From Silene conica (Eukaryota; Streptophyta; Magnoliopsida; Caryophyllales; Caryophyllaceae), in contig CM055312.2 in NCBI GenBank assembly GCA_029255685.2, forward strand, positions 8,518,649-8,582,648: 64,000 nucleotides of DNA, read 5' to 3'. The notes under the pieces are model-generated. The model was not told the origin of the DNA and ran no database searches. It saw only the letters and a list, made by a program, of their open reading frames with translations. Positions 1-11,291 of this stretch are shown piece after piece. The translations under genes and the position numbers were made by a program. The number at the start of each line of letters is the position of its first letter. The stretch's first letter is position 1.

Positions 1-364
1 TCGATATAAGAATGTGTACACGGAAATGGAGTAAATTAATTTTAAAGATATGTGTTTCATCTAAAATTTATTAATAAAATAATTCATTCGCTTAAAAAAT
101 TTACTTATACAATATAAGTTATATAGCCTATTTATAGGGTAATTCAGTATTATTCAATCCCTTTACTATAAAAGGGGTAGAATTTAAAGAGCTCTCATTG
201 GTCGATGGAAATTAAGAAAAGAAAAAAATTTAATCAATGTGGGGTCCGTCATGTTCATTTACATAATTAATTACTTCAATTTAATTTTCTCACTACTTTC
301 GTTAATTAAATAAGTTACCATCTATAATCACACATCGAATATGAAATCTTCCGAAATCCTAACT

Positions 365-526
365 ATTCAATTTCAACCGTAAAAATCAAATCTTTAATGA
401 TCATTGATAATAAGTTAACTAATTTTACATATATTAAAGGTATAGATTAAATATAATAATTCAATTTCAACCGCAAAAATCAAATCTTTAATGATCATTG
501 ATAATAAGTTAACTAATTTTACATAA
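365..526. repeat. Tandem direct repeat, about 67 bp twice
   Basis: Two nearly identical copies (365-431 and 459-526, offset 94 bp) begin ATTCAATTTCAACCG and differ by one T/C near the start. The region 1-1246 around them is AT-rich with only short, uncharacteristic ORFs, and I recognise no gene there. Confidence 0.85.
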
Positions 527-1246
527 ATGGAGTATTCAAAGATTAAAGAAATTGTTAATACTCCATTTAACATGCAGCTAATAAAAAGGATTAAAGTGAG
601 TGACAATGAGTATAAAACAGAAACAAAAAGTGAATATCAAATATAATAATATATAAATTGGCAAAAAATAATACATTCAAATACTGGAAATTAACAAATT
701 AAAATTGTTGAGAATTGGAAATCAACGAAATTATGTAACTCCGTCTTAAATGTACATAAAATAGATAAGATTTATATTATATGGTCGGAGTTTTTTTGGT
801 TAGTTAGAGAATCAGACTAATAGTAATAATTTGGGTTCATTATGATGATTATGAACTTAGAATTTAAACCTTAAGTATAATTTTAAAATCTATATATATT
901 TTTACCGGCTATTATCCGTCTTAAATTTAAAACAGGTGAGTATCACTCCCCATGGGTTATAGGACAACTATTTTATTTTCGCCATGCATAATGCTTTTTT
1001 TTTGTTTGATTGATATGCTACCTATGTACATTTGATCCGTCCTAAACTTAAACCGATAATGTCGTCCTATATAAGAATTTGTATAATTTTATAATGTCAG
1101 CAAGTGCGTTGTTTTTACTTACGTCTAAGTTAAGCGTATAAATTATTTTTATTTTTTTACATCGATATCTACAATACTAAAATTATATTTTTTTATTAAA
1201 TATATTCACATTTTCATTTTTATTTTTTCGGTTTAATAAAATTAGA

Positions 1247-1278
1247 CCCGTGTATTTTTTGCACGGGAGTAAAACTAG
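1247..1278 (+). mobile_element. Helitron-like 3' terminus (hairpin plus CTAG)
   Basis: A stem CCCGTG (1247-1252) pairs with CACGGG (1262-1267). After a 7-nt spacer comes CTAG (1275-1278), followed by T. Helitrons end in CTRR a few bases after a GC-rich hairpin and insert between A and T, so this fits a plus-strand Helitron 3' end. The matching 5' TC end was not identified; it may lie upstream of the window or in the AT-rich sequence before it. Confidence 0.5.
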
Positions 1279-2879
1279 TAGCAGTATAATACAAAATATG
1301 TAAGAATAAAAAAGTATCCGTCAATTTGGTAAGGTCGAGCCCTCGCATTTGAATTCTGAAGGCCATCTAGCGAAGAGCAATCACAACAAAATTGTATAGT
1401 AAAAAAAATTTGATAACATAGTTGAACGTCCGAATAACATTAATATACATAAAAAAATAGGCTACCTTGACGAATGATATACATATATTACACTCGGTCT
1501 CTCATTAACAGTCGAAAATAAAAACTACCCAACTAAAAATATGATTAGATCTCGTGAAAGACTGTCTCTCGCTAAATTAGTGAGAGCGGACATAGTAAGA
1601 AAAAAAAACTTCAGTAGTTCACTCACGACATCATGTGAGATGACTTTTAACACCGCTATTGAGATTTGAGAGACCATCTCTCTAAACTTTTTGTGAAATA
1701 TGAATTTGAACCTTAAACATATTTCTTTATACAGTCGGTCTTGCTTGTGACGGTTGCAAGCTTGTAACCTTTCATAACCTCTCTCGCTTGCAAGTTTATT
1801 TCTCGTCATTAGTTTATAATAGAATTAGGCCGTCATAAATGAGAATTTGTGTTCTTTATATTGTTTATCACGAGTCTTAAGGACACACGTTAGAAAACTG
1901 ATATATAAAATTTAAAATATAAAAAAAGTGAAGAATTGAGAAGGAATTAATTGATGGATGGTGCCGACAAGTGCGCATCAAAGAGTTATGGGGGATCTCC
2001 CTCATTTCTTGGATATTGCAAATTTACAGATTACGTAAATTTACAACTATATTGATTCTCTTGTCACATGCACATGCCTATCTCCTTTTTATTTTTATTT
2101 TTTTAATTTTTATTTTCTTCATTTTGACCTACTCTTTATTCGTTGACCATTTTATCTTTGCAACATTTTACGATGCTTTTTTGACAAACAAATAAATAAA
2201 ACAACAAACATTTACCGATTCCTATGATAATTCAAATTGGCTTCGCTGTATAACGTTAACCAAGTCCATTGAGAAAGAGAAGAAAGAACGAGAGGTATTG
2301 TGTCTTGAAGTTAGGTTTAGTTGGTTCGACGTAAATTATTCTTGTATAAAACAGTCTTAACTAACGAGTTGCATTATTCTTGTAGCTATTGACAATATAA
2401 AATAGGTTCTATTTATTTTAAAACCCGCTTCATTTTTATATGATATTTTCGAAACACCATCTGCTATGATAGAAATTTACAAAACTCGAGTGAGCATTTT
2501 TCTAAAATATTCAACTAAATAAAAGACTGTTTTTGTTGAGTAAGACTATTTTGGGTAATGTCGGTCATAAATGAGAAATATGTGATTTTGGTGGGAGTTA
2601 AAGAAAATGTTCATAAAATGTAGGAATTTAAATAAATAAATCATAAAATGCGAGAGTTTAGAAAATAATACTTGGAAAAGAGTTGAGATCGCATGTTTCA
2701 CTTTGACGTCACATGCATTTTTATTTGTTTCAGTATTATCTTATTCTCGTAATACTTTACACTTGTAATAATATAAATGGTAATAAGTCATATCAAAGCG
2801 ATTGTGTATCGTAAAGAGTAAGTAATGCGACATAATGTAGGTCGTACAAAGAAACCGAGGATTTAGGTCCTGTTCTTTT
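1279..2879. other. AT-rich intergenic sequence, no gene recognised
   Basis: Only short ORFs on either strand, the longest about 94 codons at 1525-1809 and without domain features. No RNA gene or element boundary could be supported. Confidence 0.6.
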
Positions 2880-3892
2880 CAGCTGAAACGAGCTGAATTG
2901 AATTAATTAGAGTAGAATTAAATTGAATTAAATTGAGTGAAATTGAGATGAAGTGAATTTAATTGAATTAAAAGTTAATTTTGTGAAGAGATTACTGAAT
3001 ATAATTGATTGAACGTAAATAAAATTTCACGGGATACAATCAAGCAAATTTAAAAGGAGTTAAAATTAAAACCAAAAAAACCAAGGTTTTACATTGTTTA
3101 GACTTTAGAGTATAAAATATTATTGAGCAATCAATCAATCATGACTCTTTCACAATGACATGGTCTCAATGGCTCATCGAGGACATAGTCTTAAACTAAA
3201 ATTAATAAACCTCAATTTGTGTCTAATTATAGGAAGCAATTACGGAAAACTCGTAGGTCGTAATGCAACTAAATAACTAGCTTCATTTATAGATTTGGTC
3301 AATTAATATGCATTGTGTTACAAATTGTGGAATCGACCCGTTTTATACCAATAGATAATATATTGAAAATGTTTTAGGTTTAGCGGAGAGTGGTTATTAT
3401 AGAGATATAGCAAATATTAAGTGTCAGGGTTCCTCAGAATCAACCTGTTGTTTAACGTGTATTTTATGGACATACATTATTAATAAGCCTAATAGAAAAA
3501 AAGTGTAAGAAATTCTCATAAAAAAAAATCAAATATAAACTTAATTTTAAAATAATTAATGAATATCTTTGGTAAATCTTTCCCTATAGTGTTTATTATT
3601 GTGGGGTGTTATAGGCCTTATAACACACATTGGAAAAACGGTTTTAGAATGAGTTTAGCAATTCAGTGATTATGATGGAGATATAGGTGTTGTGCTTTCT
3701 GGCTTAATTTCAGCTCTTTTCAATTTTGTTTGCCTATATTCCATTAAGTTTTATTAGGTTCAATCAATTATGTCAGTTAATCTCTTCATAAAATTAACTT
3801 TTAATTCAACTAAATTCATTTCACCTCAGTTTCACTCAATTTAGTTCAATTAAGTTTTACTCCAATTAATGCAATTCAGCTCGATTCAGCTG
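2880..3892. mobile_element. Non-autonomous DNA element with long terminal inverted repeats
   Basis: The left arm (2880 to about 3050) starts CAGCTGAAACGAGCTGAATTG. The right arm (about 3715-3892), read on the minus strand, starts CAGCTGAATCGAGCTGAATTG. The arms stay alignable for about 170 bp with scattered substitutions and enclose some 650 bp of AT-rich non-coding sequence. Arms this long suit a foldback or Mutator-like MITE. No clean target duplication could be seen, so the superfamily is left open. Confidence 0.65.
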
Positions 3893-4959
3893 TGTCATTT
3901 GTTTCAACTAAACGAGTGTTTTTACTCTTTTTGGCAAATAACAAAAACAGATTCATGATGTCGGATAATATTAGTAGAATATGGTTAACAGATTTCAGTA
4001 ACATGTTTGACTATAAAACAAATCAGCAAAATTTTAAAAAAAAAGTGTTTTGTAATTAGCGTATTTTAAGATAATTAGAATGACTTTGTGAATAAACTGA
4101 ATATGCTAATGAAATATATATGCTTTATTAGCAGCATATTCAAAAACAGATTAAAATATGCTATTAAAATATGCCGTTTACCAAACACATGAAAATAATA
4201 AATTGTTTAGTGAAACTAATAATCAAATTGAACTCTACTAACTTCGCTCAATATGTTGTTTATTAAACAATGCCTACATAAATCTATAACAACTCATATT
4301 ATAAGACAATTTTATACGATAATTGTGGGGAATATAGCATGTATTCACCCTAAACTTGCAGGATTATAATGAAAAATACAGTTGTGTTTATAGTCATAAG
4401 ATTAAAAAGGATAAGAAAAGAAGTACAACCTTTAGTCCTTGTGCGAAAGGCCTAAGAACAGGAATTAACACAAATTCCCTCCTATAACTTGCACCCAAGA
4501 CTTAGAATGAGACGTGGCCGCTTGTGCTAGAAATCCTCTCCAACTGCCTTGCAATATTGGGAGAGCTATTTAGGTTTTAGATGTGAGATCTGAGGTTTTG
4601 GGAGAAGAAAACTCTCAAAACCCTAATTTTTCCTTTAGATTTGTTTAAACAGTGAAACAAGAGTCCCTGACATAAAGAGAGTCCTCCTCCTTATGTAGCT
4701 CTTTTGGCCGAAATTTTCAATAGGGTAGGAGTGGGCTTTCCACTCTTACCTTATTCTAATTTGTGATTCGACCCATTTAGCTAAACTTTATTCGCGGGTT
4801 TTGTTTATAAATCGTATGCATGTTATCAGATATTAATGCAGTCGATGTATTAATAATGGTCTGATAAAATTACGATATTGTATAATTACCCAAATTAATA
4901 TAACTGTTTATATTAATACGCGAATACAATATCTACTCCCTTACAAAAAAGTGAGCAAG

Positions 4960-4992
4960 CCTTACTACTGTTCACAATGAACAGTAGTAAAG
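4960..4992. repeat. Near-perfect palindrome close to the Helitron 5' end
   Basis: CCTTACTACTGTTCA (4960-4974), a 3-nt loop, then TGAACAGTAGTAAAG (4978-4992): 14 of 15 positions pair. It begins 28 bp inside the Helitron 5' end. The function is unknown; it could be a subterminal structure of the element. Confidence 0.85.
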
Positions 4993-4999
4993 AACATCA

Positions 5000-6678
5000 T
5001 TTTGCTCCCTTCTACATAAAAACGCATCGTTTGGATATACTGTAATTATTCCTTAGTTTTCCTTACTCTTCTTTGCCTCTCAGCTCAATTAATTTTGTAT
5101 CCATTAATCTTTGAAGCTTTCTTCTTTCCTGCATCTCCATTATAGTCTTTGAAGCTCTCACCTCTTCTCTCATCCCCATCCTCATCTTTTTTTTCTCTTT
5201 ATTTGTTAGCTTCATAGACATATAACAACAATCATTACAATCAATCACTTCAAATTGGATGAAAATCGTAGAACTCAAACTCAATGTTTGGGCACACTTT
5301 GGATGGTAATTGATTTATTTGTTTTCGTTATTAGTATACTTTTCGATTTATTCTTCTTTTGTAACTGTTTTGGCACGCTTTGAATGCTTACGGTAATTGA
5401 TTTATTGTTTTTGTTTTTGCTTTGAACCTTTTTCTAATTATTACGTGTTTAATGGAGTGCTGATAAGGTGGTCAAACTAACTCTGCATTTGTTAGAGATT
5501 TAAGCCGATGTGCTTAAATTCTTGTGAAATGTTTACAATGTTACTAGAGATTGAGAACTTTATCACATTGCTTAACAAATAGGGGATATTGTGAAGCACT
5601 GCAAATTATTTTCATACAATCGTATCCAATGTGTATTATTTCAATAATATTACTCTCTTCTGAGATTATTCTCTCATGGGTACAAAGTCAATCGAATACT
5701 GGCGACGAACTCGGATAGTCAACAACGTGAATGGTGGCAGAGGAAGGAGAATCAAGATCATCACTATAATTGTATCAAAGCCCAGTTTTGCATTTCATTC
5801 CTCTAAATCAGAGGCTTGTTGTCTTTCATTTTATAGTTGTCTTCTTTCTCTGTCTTCTCCTTAATACTCTGATCCAAGTCGGTATTAACAGCTTTAATGA
5901 TTATGTCGTCATTATAAAACATCTTGAAAGGTTTAATTTTGGTTTCCATTTTGTAAATTATTTGTGTTAATGTTAGAGTTTATATCAGCTCAACCTCAAC
6001 AACTTTACGACCCTTATAAACTCGAACCCGAATCATTTCGATATTGGTAAACCAAGCGCAAAATAAATATCACAGCAAAAGAAGCAAAATAATAATTTTT
6101 ATTAGAAGCAACTGATATGTAAAGTTTTATACTCCGTATGTGACTTGTGTCCTCCTCCCTTTATCAACCTTCTTTAATCGGTTTCAACTTTCTTCAATTT
6201 TTGATTTTGAATTTGTATATTTCTTGAGCATCTGGAATGTTGGTATTAATCAAAGTTTATGACTTTATGTTCACTAATTGAGATTATAATTTCTTTTGTT
6301 ATTGTTTTGCAGATGAGAACTTTCTGCTCCTTTGTCTACTTGCCCTTACTGGGTATGATATGCTTTTTTTAATATTTTTTTCGATAGATTATCATGAGTT
6401 TTTCTTCAATTTTGTGTATTTTGTGTGAATTGTGATATACATATAGCATATGTGCTGTATTTTTAAGTTAGTTGAATGTTGTATGAACTTGAACATTTCC
6501 TTGGATGTTTGCCATCCTATGATATTTGGTTTTGCAATCTCGCTGTTGTTTGGTCTTGTACTGGATTTCACATTGATACTTAACTGTATTTGGACAATCA
6601 CGCTGTGTGCTAAGTCTAACTGGTGTATCAGTAATGTAACCGTTGTTAATGTATCTGCATTTGATGGCAACTCTTCAG
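5000..6678. other. Helitron interior, no gene confidently recognised
   Basis: This stretch holds alternating T-rich and coding-like segments (for example around 5676-5790 and 6313-6352, each next to splice-like AG or GT). It resembles captured exons and introns, but I could not match any of them to a protein family. Confidence 0.45.
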
Positions 6679-6773
6679 GGGTACTGATCCAGAAGAAGTT
6701 AAAGTTAAATGCCCTGTTTGTTGCGGAAGTTGTGACTGTAAGGCATGTTGTGCAACTCGATCAAAGGATGCAA
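6679..6773 (+). pseudogene. Captured exon with Cys-rich zinc motif, JMJ25/IBM1-like
   Basis: Between a CAG acceptor (6676-6678) and a GT donor (6774), one frame reads TDPEEVKVK followed by CPVCCGSCDCKACC. The spacing Cys-x2-CC-x2-C-x-C-x2-CC resembles the zinc region of plant JmjC histone demethylases of the IBM1/JMJ25 type, which read like CPVCxGNCNCKAC. A second possible exon starts at 6896 after TTTAG. No start codon, catalytic JmjC domain or long frame is present, so this is a transposon-borne fragment. The family match is from memory of the motif and is moderate; another CxxC-rich protein is possible. Confidence 0.45.
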
Positions 6774-6972
6774 GTACCCCGGTTGTTAATGAACCTTTTG
6801 CAGCTTTCTTTTGTTTGTGTGCGCTCTTGCACGTACTTAATCCTTAATGAGCTGGTCATTTGCATTCTGATGGTGTGCATATACAAATTGTTTAGGATAC
6901 CGAGAAGAGGACTCCCAGGGGAAGCAAATTCCACCAGTTGCAGTACCGACAAGAAACTATGCTTTTCTTCTT

Positions 6973-7190
6973 ATTCAGATAACTAGATTATTACTCCCTC
7001 CCTCCTAATCAGTTGTTTACGTTTTTAGTCTACGTAAATAGACAATTGAAATGGAAGGAGTATAAGTTTCTGGGTATTGGGATATTGGGATAACTAGACT
7101 ATACTCCATCTTTCCCAATCATTTGTATACGTTTTTAGTCCATGTAAATAAATAATTGAGATGGAGTGTATATAAGCTTTAGGTATTGGT
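6973..7190. repeat. Tandem pair of tiny Stowaway-like MITE copies
   Basis: Two diverged copies of about 105 bp (6973-7075 and 7087-7190) each contain a short TA-flanked inverted-repeat unit. The first runs CTCCCTCC to GGAAGGAG (6994-7060). The second runs CTCCATCT to GATGGAG (7104-7165). A local duplication of one MITE and its flank inside the Helitron explains the pair. Confidence 0.55.
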
Positions 7191-7634
7191 TCAGAATATG
7201 ATTGAAAATTTGATCATAAATGAATAAATAAGCTTAATAGCTTACCTAAGGTTACCAGAATGTGTGATTCATCGTATTTTGAATGTTTTCCTTTTAAATT
7301 TACTATAGTATGCCTTATAAAATTATTTTATTGAAACTATTTTTCGAACACCATCATTATTTAGCATAGGATAGTCCATGGGGTGTGGATTTCTCTTATA
7401 CTTCAAGATAATGACGTAACTCATGGTGATAATTTGAGTTTTGGAATGTTTGGTTTAGAGGAACATGTGCATAAGTGGTTCTCATAATTGCTCTATCTTC
7501 AAGTTTTTAATTTTCGAAATTACTTTTGTACTTTTTTTCGCAGCTTCTCTAAGATAAGTGGAATTCTACTAATGTACAAGCCCTATGTGATAACACAAGA
7601 TGTAATGCTATTGGTGGTTCAAAAATAAACCAGG

Positions 7635-8195
7635 ATATGGTTATGTGCATGGTTGACGCTATGCCTTACCTGGAATTTTGTAGCAGATTATAGCTTGGAT
7701 AAAGTCATAAAGGGTGGAGGTAAGTTTATTCTTTTGCTACTTGTCCTCTCTGTCGCTGATTCACATGTTCATATTTGATTTTGAAAGTGAGAACTCTTAT
7801 TCATGAAATGTTTTTTTCATTCAAACAGATGAGACAATTTTGTTCCTTGTTATTATCTACTTAATATCTGGTGCCCCTTGTGTGTATCTATTGTGGTGTG
7901 GACCACTTTACCGAGCTTTCATGTACTGTGAAATAAAGGTATTGCGAAATGAAATTACTCGGTGCTTACTATGAAAAGTTATACATTTCATTACAAAGAT
8001 TAGGTAATCTGCTAAGGCTTTATGGCTTATTTGGTAAAATTTTAACTTTTCTCAAGCTTATCGCTTTCTAACTTTCTAGAGACGCATTTGGTTACTCTGT
8101 CTTGCGATTTTACTCTTTTTAATGCAGATTCACACTGGCTTAGTAATCTTTGTTGTTATTGCTCCTCCTGTCTTCTTTAAAGGGAAATCTCAAGC
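7635..8195 (+). pseudogene. Captured SCAMP (secretory carrier membrane protein) exons
   Basis: Three exons in order, with GT-AG introns and compatible phases. 7635-7719 encodes AWLTLCLTWNF and ends KGG. 7829-7938 encodes IYLISGAPCVYLLW then GPLYRAF. 8128-8195 encodes IHTGLVIFVVIAPPVFFKGK. These match, in order, the end of one transmembrane segment, the next segment with its PLYRA motif, and the APP..FKGKS end of plant SCAMPs. SCAMPs are four-pass proteins of the secretory and endocytic pathway. The exon that should read like FGWFFLFYL is missing between the last two. The N-terminus and the final membrane segment are absent. Retained introns show DNA-level capture by the Helitron rather than retroposition. 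Confidence 0.85.
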
Positions 8196-10002
8196 GTAAG
8201 TGATTTCATGCTTCTCATTTCAATTATTTGTTATGTTGGAGCCTTTGTTAATTGTTGCTGATTGTTGGATTCTTGTAGTCATAAGAGCCTCCCAGTTAGT
8301 TTAATGAGAAACAGCATGTCATATTTAGCATGGGCGCATGCTTGTCTATTCATTAGTTGACTCATATTTCCGAAAAGTCGCAAAAGCAATCTCAGAGTAA
8401 ACTTATGCAAGACCTTCTTATTTTAGAATTTGCGTTACACTTTCTATGATCTTTAAAAAAAACGGAGCACTGCCTTGATTATGTTAATAAAATTCATAAA
8501 ACCAAAATGGCTATCTCTACAAATGTTACGACTTTAGCCATGAAAGAGGTTTGAGTCTCATCTCATGGTTAGTGCATCTTTATCTATATTTTGTGTGCTG
8601 GGCCTGATGGTAAATATTTTATCTAGGATCCTAATTCAAGGTTCATGCTTAGTGCAATTGCAGACTCGGGAAATACCCGAAATTTTGTTTGGTGTTTCCT
8701 TAAAAAAATTAAAGCTATTACGGAATATTATTTTATTATACAAAAGGTATACTCCCTTTGTCTCGGTCAATTGTTGTCTTTTGGTTTTAACACAAAGACC
8801 AAAGGAAGAGGAGGGGGCCAATAACAAAAAGGAGAAAAGCATAGTTTCTTGTCCATGTCTTCGTATTTAGATCCCCAGATACGTAGACGACTAGGATGTC
8901 ATAGTAAACTTTGATTAGTGTAATTATCTGCAGTATCAATTGATTACTGACTTGGTTGATAGTACACATATAGAATAAACAGACAAGGAAGAGCTAATAG
9001 CAAAATTTCTCAGGGCTGAAGGAGATGCATATGGAGGAGGAGAGGAGATAGAAGTAAAATGAGAGAGGAAAGACTGAAAAGATATGGAAGGATAGGATAA
9101 TAAGTGTACAAAAGTGAAAGAGATGTAGAGGAAAATAGGTAAAGGAACAAGGAAGGAGAAAACAGAGATTATGGGAGCAAAAGCGACAAAAGAGAAAGGA
9201 CGTAGCAAGCTATTTAAGAAATGAGGTAGACTATGTCCAGGTTTCATATGCATCCAAATTTAATGCACGACTCCTAGCTAATGTAGACGCTGTCAATGCG
9301 TATAAGTGTATAACCCTGTCATGGCTTTTATCAAGGCAATGTACCCATATGATGTTCCAGGAAACAGTCAAACTTCATGTAACCGATCAAGTGTCTTTTT
9401 AGGGTCTTCAAGTGTGTCATTGTGTGTATTTGCTTCTCCATGTATTGAAATCCAGAAGGCGACAAAGAAAGGGTTTGTAGATAAGCGCGTGTTTCGAAAC
9501 ACGTGTGTTATTAGTCTATTCCAGCGTGCTTAAGGCCTGTATGCACATAATGCGCGTGTGTGTAACTGCACCCGTTGGTAGTCTTTTCAGGTTTGCTAAG
9601 GGTCTGTATCAAAGAACGTATGTTGGTAATCTCTTTATTGTGCCGTAAAATAATGTATTATGATGTTTATGTTTGTGCTATTGTGAATAATTGAATACGA
9701 TGTTAATTTTATTAGGCCTCAGTTAGTCATTTTGTTTTACACAAATGGCATATCTTTTAACTTTTGATATTTCGCATGACGCGTGAATTTATATAGAACA
9801 GTGATCAAGTGAACGTTCATATAACCGAAATCAATCGTGTGATGTGCCTCCACAGCGGAGAAAAAAATCCATTCATATTAACTGTGTCTTCATAGGCTAC
9901 TTCAAAAGCGAAGATAATAGCTAAATGTGAAGTTACAACAAACAATAATAGAAAATGCATGAATCGATATTAATTATAATAGACAAGTCACACTAGCTTG
10001 GG
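8196..10002. other. Helitron interior, mostly non-coding
   Basis: No protein domain recognised. ORFs of up to 105 codons (such as 8936-9253 on the minus strand) are low-complexity Ser/Phe/Leu-rich reads of a purine-rich strand. A short CTCCCTTTG-type MITE remnant lies near 8751-8815. Confidence 0.5.
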
Positions 10003-10036
10003 GTACGGCGCGCGAAGCGCGCCGTACAACAACTAG
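10003..10036 (+). repeat. Helitron 3' hairpin and CTAG end
   Basis: The stem GTACGGCGCGC (10003-10013) pairs perfectly with GCGCGCCGTAC (10017-10027) across a GAA loop. It is followed by AACAA and CTAG (10033-10036). It is far more GC-rich than its surroundings, as expected for a Helitron transposition terminator. Confidence 0.92.
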
Positions 10037-10429
10037 TTTAATGAAATATAACCGTTTATATTTAATTTTACGAATTAATCATGCAATCCGTATTAGCTAA
10101 AATTATTTAATCCGTATTGAATAATAATCTCAACATCTTATTGACTAATTTAATAGTCAATACCTCTGACTAACTGTTTAGTCATATCCGGCATAAATGT
10201 GATTGTATTTTCATACCTTCACATCTCTCAAACGTGTCCTATAGGTGTGACGTATAGGGACCAGTTGATCACCGCCATCCGTATGACAATAACGTCAAAC
10301 TTATCTAGCAAGCCAACCGTTATTGATAAACGTGGATCAACTGGTAATAATACAAAAGTATGCCCTTGTGATCCTTAAAGAGATTTAATAAGTCATTGTA
10401 CTTAATTGTCAAGGACACCAGCCCCAATA

Positions 10430-11291
10430 ATCTCCCACTTGTCCGTACAAGGGTATGTGCAATGACGTTATCACACTACATGTGGATGACACAAGCTCCA
10501 ACAAACTCCCACTTGTCCGTACAAGTGTAGGTGCGATAACCGAATCTCATATCCTTTTAAAATTTCTCCCACTCAATGTAAGACAATTTGCAAATCCGCA
10601 TTCGCAAAGGTCGTATCTCACAAGCGATCTGTATCAAGAGTGGTTTCCCCGACTAGAGAGTAACTTAACTGATAAAACGAATCTGTATTCGAGCATGGCC
10701 ATGCATTTCAGTTACTACTCCTCGAGTGGCCCTGAGAAATGATAAAATCCTGATAAGGGTTTGGATATTTCCCTCAACTCGAATCCTGCCGATATCGCGC
10801 AGCATGAAATAACCCAGAAAAAATCCTCTTGGCCCCTGTTACGGTGACCGTGGGAAAGAAACCAAAGTTACCCAAAATCTGTCTTAATCTCAAGAGACAG
10901 TTGAAGGTCAAAAGACTCGACTCTAAGGAACACTATGGAGGTCCTATCCACGACCAGGCACCCAATGTTATAAAACATTTAGGACTCCATAACGTTGTCA
11001 CGGGGTGTCCTACGAGATATCCGTATAACTCGCCTTTGTGATTGGTCAGTCATCCACGTGACTTATGGCTCGTTGAACCCACCATCAACCAACGTCACAA
11101 AATGATTACCTGAGTTATCAGCTCAAGTGGGTAATCAAGGACCAAAACGATGTAATGTTAATCAGTTCACTTTGTGGTGTTCAAAATTGGCGTACAATTC
11201 CACATGAAAAACAAAACATTTTATATCATAACAATAAGGTTGAATAGAGTACACGAGAAAATGAATTATTACATGAATTCATAAAAGAGTA
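10430..11291 (-). other. Copia 3' untranslated region and polypurine tract
   Basis: On the minus strand this lies between the RNase H stop (11292) and the 3' LTR. The purine run AAGTGGGAGAT (10430-10440, minus) directly abuts the LTR and should be the plus-strand primer. A block containing CTCCCACTTGTCCGTACAAG occurs twice (about 10432 and 10506), so the tract is duplicated. No ORF of note. Confidence 0.7.

Larger units (their letters stand above)
4932..10036 (+). mobile_element. Helitron (5105 bp) carrying gene fragments
   Basis: The insertion boundaries are fixed by comparison with the uninterrupted LTR at 17162-18162. The inserted DNA starts TCTACTCCC, ends CTAG, lies exactly between A (4931) and T (10037), and made no target duplication. 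An 11-bp-stem hairpin (10003-10027) sits 5 nt before the CTAG. These are the diagnostic Helitron traits. No Rep/helicase ORF is present, so it is non-autonomous. Inside are spliced fragments of host genes: three SCAMP exons (7635-8195) and a zinc-finger exon (6679-6773). Both lie in the same direction as the element, and introns are retained. Confidence 0.92.
4324..10429 (-). repeat. Copia 3' LTR, split by a Helitron
   Basis: The LTR consists of 4324-4931 and 10037-10429, which together align end to end with 17162-18162. The break falls in a target reading CAATA|TTTAA. The inner end reads CCAATA where the other LTR has CCAACA, a single C/T change. Confidence 0.93.

Noticed and set aside
365..526. 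CRISPR-like array
   Set aside because: Only two copies, in AT-rich plant DNA. It is a simple tandem duplication.
1971..2195. 74-codon hydrophobic ORF
   Set aside because: The Leu/Phe/Ile-rich read comes from T-rich DNA, and there is no supporting context.
6450..6986. 178-codon plus-strand ORF in the Helitron
   Set aside because: It reads through intron-like sequence. The meaningful frame of the zinc exon is a different one.
9991..10027. Reading the GC hairpin as a minus-strand Helitron end (CTAG at 9993)
   Set aside because: Comparison with the intact LTR places the insertion edge at 10036 on the plus orientation.
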